A stretch of 41,483 bases of DNA from the NCBI GenBank assembly GCA_045636545.1, contig JAZTXR010000064.1:1-41483 (forward strand), in the 5' to 3' direction. The notes under the pieces are model-generated. The model saw only the letters and a list, made by a program, of their open reading frames with translations. It had not been told where the DNA came from and did not search any database. The position numbers and the translations under genes are program-made. Source of the DNA: HGM04593 sp045636545 (GTDB taxonomy: Bacteria; Bacteroidota; Bacteroidia; Bacteroidales; Bacteroidaceae). This document shows, one piece after another, positions 14,892 through 24,004 of this stretch (within the stretch, counting starts at the first letter, position 1; every line of letters starts with the position of its first letter).

Positions 14892-16880
14892 TTATCGCTT
14901 TATTCTCATACTTGCCCTCACAAGGTAAACGATGAGCAATAAATATGCCACCAGCGACAAAGCCTCGCTGCCGGGAGTAGCAAGCCACTGCTCGTTTACC
15001 ATGTTTATGCCGCCGAAGCGCAATCCCGCGCTCAACACACCCATCAACGCACCGCCGGCAATGAAGCCCGATGCAAGCAGCGTACACTTCTCGCCACGCT
15101 CGGCATTCAGCGCCTCGTCCTTACTGCGGCTTGTCACATACCAGTTGATGATACCACCGACAAGCAAAGGCAGGTTAAGTTCAAGCGGAATGAACATACC
15201 AAGCGCAAAAGGCAATGCAGGTACCTTACAGAATGTGAGCACCAGAGCCAGCGCAGCACCAATGCCATAGAGCAACCAGGGCGCGCCCACGCCACTCATC
15301 AACGGGTCAATGACCGCAGCCATGGCATTCGCCTGTGGAGCAGCAAGCTCACCGCTTGTAAAGCCGTATGTCTTGTCAAGAATCATGATTACACCCGCAA
15401 CTGTAGCTGCCGACACCAATGTACCCAGGAACTTCCATGTCTGCTGCTTTGCAGGGGTAGAGCCGAGCCAGTAGCCAATCTTCAGGTCAGTGATGAAACC
15501 ACCGGCCATTGAAAGAGCGGTACACACCACTCCACCCATTATGAGCGCAGCAACCATGCCCGATGAACCTTTCAAGCCAACGGCAACCATAATCACGGAT
15601 GCAAGGATAAGTGTCATCAATGTCATGCCCGACACGGGGTTAGAGCCCACAATGGCAATGGCATTTGCAGCAACGGTGGTGAAGAGGAAAGAGATTACAG
15701 CCACCAGCAGCACCGCCACAATGCTCTGCAGCAGATTGCCGCTCATCACATCGAGGAAGAAGAATGCGAACACCATGAGCAGTGTGAATACAGAACCGAA
15801 GAGCACCACCTTCATCGAGAGGTCCTTTTGTGTACGTGGCTGCTCGCCCTCGTTCTTCTTACTGCCCATCTCGCGCGCCGCAAGGCTTGCAGCGCTCTTT
15901 ATTATACCCCAAGAGCGCAGAATACCAATGATACCCGCCATTGCAATGCCACCGATGCCTATGCTCTTTGCATAGTTGCTGAAAATCTGCTCGGGCGACA
16001 TATCACCAACAGTCATGGTAATCTCCGGGTTCCACATATTCAGCACCTGGTCGCCAAAGAACAGCCCCATTCCCGGAACAATCACCAGCCACACAAGCAG
16101 TGAGCCCACGCAGATGATGATGGCATACTTCAGACCGATGATACAGCCAAGACCAAGCACGGCTGCGCCGGTGTTTATTTTAAGCACCACCTTCGCCTTG
16201 TCGGCAAGCACCTCACCCCAACCTACAATGCGTGTTGTCACATTCTCGTTCCACCAGCCGAATGTAGCCACTATAAAGTCATACAATCCACCAATGAGAC
16301 CCGCAATGAGCAGAGGCTTCGCCTGGCTGCCACCCTTCTCGCCCGAAACAAGCACCTGTGTACTTGCAGTAGCCTCGGGGAATGGATACTCACCGTGCTT
16401 CTCCTTTACAAAATATTTGCGGAAAGGAATGAGGAACAGAATACCCAATATACCTCCAAGCAAAGAGCTGATGAACATCTGCATGAATGTCACCGTCATC
16501 TCAGGGTACTTCTCCTTCAGGATATACAACGCAGGCAGAGTGAAGATGGCACCGGCCACAATCACGCCCGAGCAGGCACCAATTGACTGAATAATCACAT
16601 TCTCGCCAAGCGCGTTCTTACGCTTTGTAAGTGTTGACATACCCACAGCAATAATTGCAATGGGGATTGCGGCCTCAAACACCTGGCCCACCTTAAGGCC
16701 AAGATAAGCCGATGCTGCAGAAAACAGCACAGCCATCAACACACCCCAGGTCACAGACCAGGCATTCACCTCGGGATACTTCTTGTCGGGCGACATCAGA
16801 GGCTTGTACTCCTCGCCCTCATTCAATGGACGGAACGCATTCTCGGGCAATCCCGTCTGTTTTTCATTTTCCTGTTTCAT
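14892..16880 (-). CDS. OPT family oligopeptide transporter
   Basis: 662 residues with about 15 hydrophobic segments. The N-terminus (MSPDKKYPEVNAWSVTWGVLMAV, given in part) and SAYLGLKVGQVFEAAIP are diagnostic of the bacterial OPT family. Later KYFVKEKHGEYPFPEATA and a SNPVSGMTLMTL loop agree. The protein sits in the inner membrane and probably imports peptides or metal chelates by proton symport; the substrate is not determinable here. The promoter region is shared, back to back, with the SIR2-TIR gene at 17051 (TATTTTTG box at 16917-16924, minus). Transcription ends at 14770-14810. Confidence 0.93.
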   Translation of the reverse strand: MKQENEKQTGLPENAFRPLNEGEEYKPLMSPDKKYPEVNAWSVTWGVLMAVLFSAASAYLGLKVGQVFEAAIPIAIIAVGMSTLTKRKNALGENVIIQSIGACSGVIVAGAIFTLPALYILKEKYPEMTVTFMQMFISSLLGGILGILFLIPFRKYFVKEKHGEYPFPEATASTQVLVSGEKGGSQAKPLLIAGLIGGLYDFIVATFGWWNENVTTRIVGWGEVLADKAKVVLKINTGAAVLGLGCIIGLKYAIIICVGSLLVWLVIVPGMGLFFGDQVLNMWNPEITMTVGDMSPEQIFSNYAKSIGIGGIAMAGIIGILRSWGIIKSAASLAAREMGSKKNEGEQPRTQKDLSMKVVLFGSVFTLLMVFAFFFLDVMSGNLLQSIVAVLLVAVISFLFTTVAANAIAIVGSNPVSGMTLMTLILASVIMVAVGLKGSSGMVAALIMGGVVCTALSMAGGFITDLKIGYWLGSTPAKQQTWKFLGTLVSAATVAGVIMILDKTYGFTSGELAAPQANAMAAVIDPLMSGVGAPWLLYGIGAALALVLTFCKVPALPFALGMFIPLELNLPLLVGGIINWYVTSRSKDEALNAERGEKCTLLASGFIAGGALMGVLSAGLRFGGINMVNEQWLATPGSEALSLVAYLLLIVYLVRASMRIKR

Positions 16881-17050
16881 TTTACTATATCATATAAACG
16901 TTTCCTTAATATTTCGCAAAAATAGTAAAATTAGTGAAAGAGACACAGCCTAAGTCTTTATAAATACAGGGTTGAAAATATAATTTGTCCTATATAATTA
17001 ATGAATTAGGAATATATTCACTATTTTTGCCCTAAACACGAATAAACATC
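16881..17050. promoter_or_regulatory. Divergent promoter region of OPT and second SIR2-TIR genes
   Basis: An AT-rich 170-bp gap. A -7-like TATTTTTG lies at 16917-16924 on the minus strand for the OPT gene. Another TATTTTTG lies at 17022-17029 on the plus strand, 22 bp before the SIR2-TIR ATG. Neither has a clear -33 TTG at 19-21 bp, so the assignments are tentative. Confidence 0.45.
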
Positions 17051-18430
17051 ATGGCAAAGAAAACCAACAAGCCTGGAGAGTGCAGCAGGCAACAGAACCT
17101 GTTTTTCAGCTGGGACTCTTTTATACGCAACCTTACAGAAGGGGAATACATACTCGTTCTCGGTAGCGAGATAATGTTGTCAAAATCACTCGAAGGCAAC
17201 TACAACGGCGACAGCTACAGCCTTATTTTCGATGATGTCAAGGAGAGTCTTGTCAGTTCAGGCGTTCTTTCAGAGAACAACGCCTCAGTCAACTTCACCC
17301 AACTCTCCTACATATATAAGAATATCGACACATACATCAGGAAATCAGTCAACGAGAACCTTGAGTTCAAAGTAGAGGAGATTGAGCCACGTCTGGTTGA
17401 ACTTATGAAGACCAGGCACTTCAGGGTTGTCCTTACCACTACATTCGACCCCTACGCACTTGAACTCATGGAACACGTTTGGGGTAAAGGCAATGTGAGG
17501 GTCATGAACATAAACAACCCGCGCAGCAGCATTGACTTCGACCTGGAGAGATACATATCCGATGATATCACAAGCCCCATCCCCCCAACGCTCTATTATA
17601 TTTTCGGCAAGGCATTCCCTGCCGAGGAGACACGTCCTTTCGTCGTAAATGACAATGATGCCATTGTCACGCTTTCAAAGTGGATGGGTGAGAGCGCCCC
17701 TGAGAAGATGCTCAAATATATACGTTCAAAGAGAATCCTGGCATTGGGATGCAAGTTCGATGACTGGTTCTTCCGTTTCTTCTGGTACACCATGCGCAAG
17801 TCTATCATAGAGATTTCCAACGGCGAGGTTGTCGTGTCGCTCGATGAGCAGAGCGAAAGCGACCGTAAGCTGAAACAATACTTTGACAACGAGAAGATAT
17901 ATTACCAGCCCGATGCACGCAAGTTCATTGAAGAGACGCTCGAAAGACTGGATAGATATGATATTAAAGAGGAAATCATCAGCAAGCGCAAGCGCAAAGG
18001 AGTCTTTCTGTCATACGCACACGAAGATTTTGAGATTGTGCGACATATATTCCTCAGTCTTGTCAAAGCCGGTATAGATGTCTGGTTCGACGAGCGCAAC
18101 CTGCAAGGAGGTGACAAATACGAAGAGAATATATCTGCAGCCATTGCAGACTCACGGATATTCATCCCCATACTCAGTTCACAAGCCCAGAAAGATATTG
18201 TCAACAGCAACAGACGATACTACAAGGATGTTGAATGGAGTACAGCCCAAACCATGTGCAACACGAATAGCCGCTACAAGGTAGTGCCCGTCCGTCTGCC
18301 TGGCTATGATACCCGTTCACAGGTAAACAACGACGGTTTGCCTCCATGTATGAGAACCACACTTTTCGACCTTGAGAAGTGCTCGGTCAATGAACTCGTG
18401 ACAAGAATCAATGAATTGTTGAAACAGTAA
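17051..18430 (+). CDS. SIR2-like/TIR fusion protein (right locus)
   Basis: 459 residues, paralogous along its whole length to the protein at 10040-11422. The SIR2-like part has EYILVLGSEIML, VVLTTTFDPYALELMEHVWG and RILALGCKFDDWFFRFFWY. The usual catalytic His position again reads IFGKAFP, so the change is shared by both copies. The TIR part has GVFLSYAHEDFEIV and WFDERNLQGGDKYEE, with the NADase-type Glu, and ends in the shared RLPGYDTRSQ / LPPCMRTTLFDLE block. It is followed after 15 bp by the nSTAND-WD40 gene, the same order as in the left locus, and is transcribed in the opposite direction. The role is inferred to be a TIR effector in an NTPase-gated defence system. Confidence 0.88.
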   Translation: MAKKTNKPGECSRQQNLFFSWDSFIRNLTEGEYILVLGSEIMLSKSLEGNYNGDSYSLIFDDVKESLVSSGVLSENNASVNFTQLSYIYKNIDTYIRKSVNENLEFKVEEIEPRLVELMKTRHFRVVLTTTFDPYALELMEHVWGKGNVRVMNINNPRSSIDFDLERYISDDITSPIPPTLYYIFGKAFPAEETRPFVVNDNDAIVTLSKWMGESAPEKMLKYIRSKRILALGCKFDDWFFRFFWYTMRKSIIEISNGEVVVSLDEQSESDRKLKQYFDNEKIYYQPDARKFIEETLERLDRYDIKEEIISKRKRKGVFLSYAHEDFEIVRHIFLSLVKAGIDVWFDERNLQGGDKYEENISAAIADSRIFIPILSSQAQKDIVNSNRRYYKDVEWSTAQTMCNTNSRYKVVPVRLPGYDTRSQVNNDGLPPCMRTTLFDLEKCSVNELVTRINELLKQ

Positions 18431-18445
18431 ACCGCCACTCATTAT

Positions 18446-20650
18446 ATGAAAACGAATCCATGGATAGGCCTGGCCTCATACGATGAAGAGAAGATAGCCG
18501 AAGGATATGCGTTCTGCGGACGCTCCACTGCCACACAGGAACTATATTCGCACGTCGACAACAATCTCCTCGTTACAATGTACGGCAAATCGGGAATAGG
18601 AAAATCATCACTGCTTAAAGCCGGCCTGTTCCCCAAGCTTAGAGGAAACGGTTATTTTCCTGTCTACATACGTTTTGGCAAAGAAACCGAAACAACATCA
18701 TATTCAAAGATAATAACCTCTACAATATGCAATGAAATAGAAAAGGCGGGATACACCACAGAAAGCACGGGCCATGTAAAGACCTCTGCCCAATCATCAG
18801 AAACCGATGACAGCTATCTGTGGAACTTCTTTGCCTCCACCCGCTTCGTCGACTCCATTGGTAACACTCTCTTTCCTGTAGTGGTTATTGACCAGATAGA
18901 GGAACTCTTCTTCCGTGACAAGGAACAGCTTGAGGCCCTTTTCAGGCAAATTTATCTTCTGATAGATGACAGTTCACTGCTGTCAAGTGCCATGTCCGAG
19001 GAGGTAATAACCAACTACCGTTTCCTTTTATCGATACGCGAGGATGACTTTTTCAGGCTTGAGGATATCATAGAACGCCTGCGCCTTATCGAGATGAAAC
19101 ACAACCGCTACCGCCTTACCGAACTGAGTGACAGCGAGGCCAAGGAGATAATTGGTATTCCTGCCACCGATTATATTACCCGGGGCGAAGAGGAGGCTAT
19201 TGCCATGCGCATAATCGAAGCCGTCAAGGGCGAGAACCGCCAGATAAGCAGTGCCATTCTTTCACTGCTCTGTAGCCGCATTTACCAATCCACCATCGGA
19301 CGAGGCGAGAAACATATTACCCTTAGTGCCGTTGACACATTCCTCAAAGGGGCTGAAGGAAACTTCCTGGCATCATTCTATGCCGATATCATCGCCAAGC
19401 TCAACAATCGCCGCAAATGGGAGTATATTGAGGAGAATCTTGTAACCCAGGAAGGAAGGCGCGACTCCGTACTTAAATCCCAGTTCGACGCCAATGTTCC
19501 TGCATGCGATTTTCTTTTCAATGGTGAAATGGCAATGTTGCGCTGCGTCACATACTCGTCGAGTCATGAACCACATGTCGAAATCATTCATGACATACTT
19601 GCCAAGCATCTGCAGAAGAGCCGCAATGAACGACTTAAAAAGAGAGAAAGCCTCAAGAAATGGAAAACTGCAATGACATTTGCTGCAATAATAGCGGTTG
19701 CAGTTTTCGTTTACCAATATTGGACCATTATAAAAAGCCAGGAGAAATTCCTTGTAACCCAATCGCGCTATCTTATAAGCGAAGCCGAAAAGGAATTCGA
19801 CAGAGGCAACATAACCAAAGCTCTTCGTTTGTCATTGGAAGCATTGCCAAAGGAACTTGAGAAGCCGGACAAGCCATATATAAACGAAGCCGAATTAATG
19901 CTAAGGAAGTGTGATAAACCTCAGAAGAAGGGTATATACAGTCAAAGTATTCTACAGCATGAAAGCTATGTTAGGTCCGCTGTTTTCAGCCCGGACGGGA
20001 TATATATTGTAACGGCATCTGATGACAACACCGCAAGGGTATGGGATGCAAAGACGGGAAAACCGATTACAGAGCCGTTAAAGCATGAAGACTATGTTAA
20101 CTCCGCCGTTTTCAGCCCGGACGGGAAATATATTGTAACGGCATCAAGGGACAACACCGCAAGGGTATGGGATGCAAAGACGGGAGAACCGGTTACAGAG
20201 CAGTTAAAGCATGAAGACTATGTTAACTCCGCCGTTTTCAGCCCGGACGGGGAATTTATTGTAACGGCATCAGGGGACAAAACCGCAAGGGTATGGGATG
20301 CAAAGACGGGAAAACCGGTTACAGAGCCGTTAAAGCATGAAGACTATGTTTACTCCGCCGTTTTCAGCCCGGACGGGAAATATATTGTAACGGCATCTGA
20401 TGACAACACCGCAAGGGTATGGGATGCAAAGACGGGAAAACCGGTAACAGAGCAGTTAAAGCATGAATATAATGTTTACTCCGCCGTTTTCAGCCCGGAC
20501 GGGGAATATATTGTAACGGCATCAAGGGACAAAACCGCAAGGGTATGGGAATTTATACCATTGAAGGAAGTTATTGAGAAATACCGTAATGACCCTGAAC
20601 ATGACTGGTCACTGACCGGACAAGAAAAGAAGGTGTACAGTTTGGAGTAA
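18446..20650 (+). CDS. nSTAND NTPase-transmembrane-WD40 protein (right locus)
   Basis: 734 residues. NPWIGLASYDEE...FCGRS opens the nSTAND domain, the P-loop is GKSGIGKS (47-54), Walker B is VVVIDQIEEL (D149, E152/E153), and SIREDDFFRL follows. The winged-helix end is HDILAKHL. A single membrane helix lies at about 407-426 after a very basic stretch (RLKKRESLKKWK). The linker (NITKALRLSL), five WD repeats (503-702) and the tail ending VYSLE match the other two WD40 proteins. Five repeats would not fill one propeller, so oligomers or an open solenoid are possible. The likely role is a ligand-gated ATPase switch working with the upstream SIR2-TIR protein. Unlike the left locus there is no third TIR-WD40 gene; glycine cleavage genes follow on the other strand. 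Confidence 0.88.
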   Translation: MKTNPWIGLASYDEEKIAEGYAFCGRSTATQELYSHVDNNLLVTMYGKSGIGKSSLLKAGLFPKLRGNGYFPVYIRFGKETETTSYSKIITSTICNEIEKAGYTTESTGHVKTSAQSSETDDSYLWNFFASTRFVDSIGNTLFPVVVIDQIEELFFRDKEQLEALFRQIYLLIDDSSLLSSAMSEEVITNYRFLLSIREDDFFRLEDIIERLRLIEMKHNRYRLTELSDSEAKEIIGIPATDYITRGEEEAIAMRIIEAVKGENRQISSAILSLLCSRIYQSTIGRGEKHITLSAVDTFLKGAEGNFLASFYADIIAKLNNRRKWEYIEENLVTQEGRRDSVLKSQFDANVPACDFLFNGEMAMLRCVTYSSSHEPHVEIIHDILAKHLQKSRNERLKKRESLKKWKTAMTFAAIIAVAVFVYQYWTIIKSQEKFLVTQSRYLISEAEKEFDRGNITKALRLSLEALPKELEKPDKPYINEAELMLRKCDKPQKKGIYSQSILQHESYVRSAVFSPDGIYIVTASDDNTARVWDAKTGKPITEPLKHEDYVNSAVFSPDGKYIVTASRDNTARVWDAKTGEPVTEQLKHEDYVNSAVFSPDGEFIVTASGDKTARVWDAKTGKPVTEPLKHEDYVYSAVFSPDGKYIVTASDDNTARVWDAKTGKPVTEQLKHEYNVYSAVFSPDGEYIVTASRDKTARVWEFIPLKEVIEKYRNDPEHDWSLTGQEKKVYSLE
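19952..20551 (+). repeat. Five tandem 126-bp WD40-coding repeats
   Basis: Units begin at 19952, 20078, 20204, 20330 and 20456. They are nearly identical at DNA level: the block around CCGCCGTTTTCAGCCCGGAC recurs in each. They are more alike to one another than to the left-locus repeats (unit motif KHEDYV versus QHNxxV), so homogenisation acts within each locus. Confidence 0.95.
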
Positions 20651-21047
20651 GCTTCTCACACCCTGATAATTAGATACAAGGCACTCATGCGGGTGTCTTG
20701 TATTGCATGATAATGGCATGACCTATATGTATGCCCCTTATGACATTAGAAAATTCCCCAGACTATACACAAGTAAGCCTGGGGAATAAAAAACTATTAC
20801 TGAAACTTGCAATTCTTACTTTAAACAAAAATCAAGGGTTGCGCAAGCGTTCCGTTTTAACCACACTTCGTGTGCTTAAACTGCTCCCGCTCGCTGTGCG
20901 TGTAAGCAAGCTTCCACCCGCTCGATTATCCGCAGCTTTAACCACACTTCGTGTGCTTGAAACTGCTCCCGCTCGCTGTGCGTGTAAGCAAGCTTCCACG
21001 CACTCGCTTACTCGCAGCTTTCACCTTTCACTTTTCAGCTTTCAGCT
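20651..21047. other. Intergenic region with hairpins and a tandem duplication
   Basis: No convincing gene. A hairpin at 20674-20703 (ATACAAG...CTTGTAT) may end the nSTAND transcript. A second hairpin, 20753-20761 with 20779-20787 (CCCCAG/CTGGGG), is followed by a short T-run on the minus strand and may end the gcv transcript. An 81/82-bp direct duplication fills 20856-21018. The 106-codon open frame here is built from that duplication. Confidence 0.7.
20856..21018. repeat. Two adjacent copies of an about 82-bp repeat
   Basis: Copy 1 is 20856-20936 and copy 2 is 20937-21018. Both begin TTTAACCACACTTCGTGTGC and end CGCAGC, with few differences. Each contains the self-complementary CACACTTCGTGTG hairpin. 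Confidence 0.9.
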
Positions 21048-22514
21048 TTAACCTTTTAGCTGCCTATACGTTGTCTTTGGCGAACGTGCTGCAGTTGTCT
21101 CGTCAAGACGGCGCACTGGGGTGCTGTGCGGTGCGTTCTTCACAACATCAGGGTGGGTAATGGCTTCGGCTGCAACCTTCTTCATCACTGCAATGAACTC
21201 ATCCAATGTCTCCTTGCTCTCGGTCTCCGTCGGTTCAATCATAATGCTCTGATGGAACAGCAACGGGAAGTAGATGGTCGGCGCATGGTAGCCATAGTCG
21301 AGCAAGCGCTTGGCAATGTCGAGCGTGGTAACACCTGTCGATTTGTCGGCAAGGCCGTCAAACACGAACTCGTGCTTGCACACACCCTCTATTGGCAAGT
21401 AATACTCGTTCTTCAGTGACTCCTTCACATAGTTGGCATTGAGCACAGCAAGCGGGCCCACCATCTTCACATTCTCGCGACCGAGAGTGAGGATATAGGT
21501 GTATGCGCGCAGCAATACACCAAAGTTGCCAAGGAAATTCGATACATAGCCGGCCGATTTCTCATCGGTGTCAATGTAGAACTTGCCGTCGGCCGTCTTC
21601 TTCACCTGTGGATTGGGCAACAATGCCTCAAGGCCGGCACGCACACCCACTGGGCCGTCACCAGGACCACCGCCACCGTGAGGAGTAGAGAATGTCTTGT
21701 GCAGGTTGATGTGCATGATATCGAAGCCCATGTCGCCGGGGCGGCACTTGCCAAGCACTGCGTTCAGGTTGGCTCCATCGTAGTAGAGCAAGCCGCCACA
21801 CTCATGTACAAGGCGCGCAATCTCGGGAATCTCGGTCTCGAATATACCAAGCGTGTTGGGGTTGGTCATCATAATGCCCGCCACGGTGTCATCGAGCAAA
21901 GGTTTCAAGTCCTCCACATCGACTGTTCCGTTGGCTGTGGATTTAACCTCAACAATCTCAAGACCGCAGACAGCGGCACTCGCAGGGTTGGTACCGTGTG
22001 CACTGTCGGGCACAATCACCTTTGTGCGCTTGGCATCGCCGCGCTGCTGGTGGTATGAGCGCATAATCATCAGGCCGGTCAACTCGCCGTGTGCGCCAGC
22101 GTATGGGTTGAGCGTGAATGCTGAAAGTCCGCTAATCTCGGCAAGCGAGGCGGCAAGGTTGTAATATACCTCCAACGCGCCCTGTGCAACCTCCACGGGA
22201 GCATCGGGGTGCAGGCCGGCAAACGACGGCAATGCACTGATTTCCTCATTGAGGCGTGGATTGTACTTCATTGTACAGCTGCCAAGGGGATAGAAGCCTG
22301 TATCGACACCGAAGTTCTTGTTCGAGAGGTTCGTGTAGTGGCGTACCACATCGAACTCGGTAACTTCGGGCAGTCCGGGCTTGCTCTCGCGTTTCAGACC
22401 GGCCGGCAATTGGCAAGGACAATAATTCTCCTTGAACACATTCTTTGGAAGGGAATACCCTGTTCTGCCCTCTTTCGAGAGCTCGAAAATCAATTTGTCA
22501 TAATTGCGTATCAT
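21048..22514 (-). CDS. gcvPB: Glycine dehydrogenase (decarboxylating) subunit 2
   Basis: 488 residues. This is the C-terminal half-type P-protein of the glycine cleavage system. It has GVDTGFYPLGSCTMKYNPRL near the start, DSAHGTNPASAA, and NLHKTFSTPHGGGGPG with the pyridoxal-phosphate lysine (Lys273). Together with GcvPA it decarboxylates glycine and passes the aminomethyl group to lipoyl-GcvH. It starts 17 bp after gcvPA and is the last gene of the operon. The C-terminal region (ALLPNPQVKKTADGKFYID) is normal; no truncation is seen. Confidence 0.96.
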   Translation of the reverse strand: MIRNYDKLIFELSKEGRTGYSLPKNVFKENYCPCQLPAGLKRESKPGLPEVTEFDVVRHYTNLSNKNFGVDTGFYPLGSCTMKYNPRLNEEISALPSFAGLHPDAPVEVAQGALEVYYNLAASLAEISGLSAFTLNPYAGAHGELTGLMIMRSYHQQRGDAKRTKVIVPDSAHGTNPASAAVCGLEIVEVKSTANGTVDVEDLKPLLDDTVAGIMMTNPNTLGIFETEIPEIARLVHECGGLLYYDGANLNAVLGKCRPGDMGFDIMHINLHKTFSTPHGGGGPGDGPVGVRAGLEALLPNPQVKKTADGKFYIDTDEKSAGYVSNFLGNFGVLLRAYTYILTLGRENVKMVGPLAVLNANYVKESLKNEYYLPIEGVCKHEFVFDGLADKSTGVTTLDIAKRLLDYGYHAPTIYFPLLFHQSIMIEPTETESKETLDEFIAVMKKVAAEAITHPDVVKNAPHSTPVRRLDETTAARSPKTTYRQLKG

Positions 22515-22531
22515 AGTATCTCCTCCCTTGA

Positions 22532-23848
22532 TTAGATGTTATTTACTATTTCAACGAACTTGTCCATCTCCTCCTTTGTGCGCTGTTCGGTAACGCAGAC
22601 AAGCAACACGTCATCGGCAATGCGCACACCGCCAAGAATGCCGGCGGCACAGAGAGCTTCGAGCACCTTTGCCGCTGGGACTGTGGTGCGCACCGCAAAC
22701 TCATTGAAGAACGGTTTGTCGAAAGCCATATAGCATTTGCCGGTAGCCACAAGCCTGTCGGCAAGGTAATGCGCACCGCCGTATGAGAGTTCGCAGGCCT
22801 CTTTTAAGCCCTTATATCCCATTACAGACATATAGATGGTTACATAGAGCGCCATCAATGACTGGTTGGAGCAGATGTTGCTGTTTGCCTTCTCGCGGCG
22901 GATATGCTGCTCGCGTGCCTGCAGAGTGAGCACAAATGCACGCTTGCCATCGACATCGGTCGTTGCACCGACTATGCGGCCGGGCAATTTGCGTATGTTG
23001 GCATTGGTGCAGGCAAGGAAGCCCACGTATGGACCGCCATAGCACATTGGAATACCAAGCGACTGCGCATCGCCACAGGCAATGTCGGCACCCCACTCTG
23101 CGGGTGATTTGAGCAGTGCCAACGCCGATGGCTTGCAGTTCATCACAAACATAGCCTTCTTTGCATGACACATGTCGGCAACGCCTGTGTAATCCTCGAC
23201 AATGCCATAGAAGTTTGGCTGTGCAAGGATAACACCTGCAACATCGTCGTCTGCGAGTTTACACTCAAGGTCGGCAAGGTCGGTAACACCATCCTTTTCG
23301 GCAATGGTCTCAACAGCCACACCTTGGTACTTTGCGTAGGTCTCCACCACCCGCTTCACGCGCGGGTTCATGGTTGCCGACACAAGCACCTTTTTGCGTT
23401 TCTTTGCAATGGCAACGCACATCATCATAGCCTCGGCGGTAGCTGTCGTGCCGTCGTACATTGAGGCATTGGTAACGTCCATCCCCGTGAGCTCGCAAAT
23501 CATCGACTGGTACTCGAAGATATATTGCAGCGTACCCTGTGAAATCTCGGGCTGATAGGGGGTGTATGCCGTAAGGAATTCGCCGCGTGAAAGTATTGGT
23601 GCTATCACCGATGGCGAATAGTGGTCCTCGACACCGGCACCGGCAAAGCAGGAGAGCCTTGCATTCTTGCTGCCAAGTGTCTCAAAAAACCGCCGGATCT
23701 CCACCTCGGACATAGCCTCGGGGAGCTCGAATTCGCGGTCAAAGAGCAGCTGCTGCGGAATCTCGCCATAGAGATCGTCCATGGACTTCAAGCCCGCAAC
23801 CTCAAGCATCTGCTCAATATCCTGTTGGGTATGAGGAAAGTATTTCAT
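22532..23848 (-). CDS. gcvPA: Glycine dehydrogenase (decarboxylating) subunit 1
   Basis: 438 residues, matching the N-terminal half-type P-protein (MKYFPHTQQDIEQMLEVAG; CFAGAGVEDHYSPSVI; YTPYQPEISQGTLQYIFEYQ; GTTATAEAMMM). It pairs with GcvPB to form the active dimer of dimers. The split arrangement is like that of Firmicutes and Thermotoga and unlike the single long GcvP of many Gram-negative bacteria. A palindromic repeat (23874-23996) separates it from gcvH, but the order and strand support one operon. Confidence 0.96.
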   Translation of the reverse strand: MKYFPHTQQDIEQMLEVAGLKSMDDLYGEIPQQLLFDREFELPEAMSEVEIRRFFETLGSKNARLSCFAGAGVEDHYSPSVIAPILSRGEFLTAYTPYQPEISQGTLQYIFEYQSMICELTGMDVTNASMYDGTTATAEAMMMCVAIAKKRKKVLVSATMNPRVKRVVETYAKYQGVAVETIAEKDGVTDLADLECKLADDDVAGVILAQPNFYGIVEDYTGVADMCHAKKAMFVMNCKPSALALLKSPAEWGADIACGDAQSLGIPMCYGGPYVGFLACTNANIRKLPGRIVGATTDVDGKRAFVLTLQAREQHIRREKANSNICSNQSLMALYVTIYMSVMGYKGLKEACELSYGGAHYLADRLVATGKCYMAFDKPFFNEFAVRTTVPAAKVLEALCAAGILGGVRIADDVLLVCVTEQRTKEEMDKFVEIVNNI

Positions 23849-23873
23849 AACCGTTCAAGTTATAAGCATTTCT

Positions 23874-23996
23874 AACCCCTCCGGTTTTCAACCACCTCCC
23901 CTAAAACAGGGGAGGAATAAAGTATGGTATTACACCAAGTAAGTATATTGTCCCCCTGTTTTAGGGGGACGAGGCAGAATACTGCCGGAGGGGGTA
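23874..23996. repeat. Palindromic intergenic repeat (family A) inside the gcv operon
   Basis: Its ends form an inverted repeat (ACCCCTCCGG at 23875, CCGGAGGGGGT at 23985-23995). Inside are two further hairpins, CTCCCCTAAAACAGGGGAG and TCCCCCTGTTTTAGGGGGA. The left 42 bp match 14045-14086. As RNA it would fold into a long stem that could affect mRNA stability or expression between gcvH and gcvPA. Confidence 0.8.
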
Positions 23997-24004
23997 TTTT
24001 AAAA

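Noticed and set aside
20731..21051. 106-codon open frame after the nSTAND gene
   Set aside because: It is built from an 82-bp duplication with hairpins and has no protein family features.
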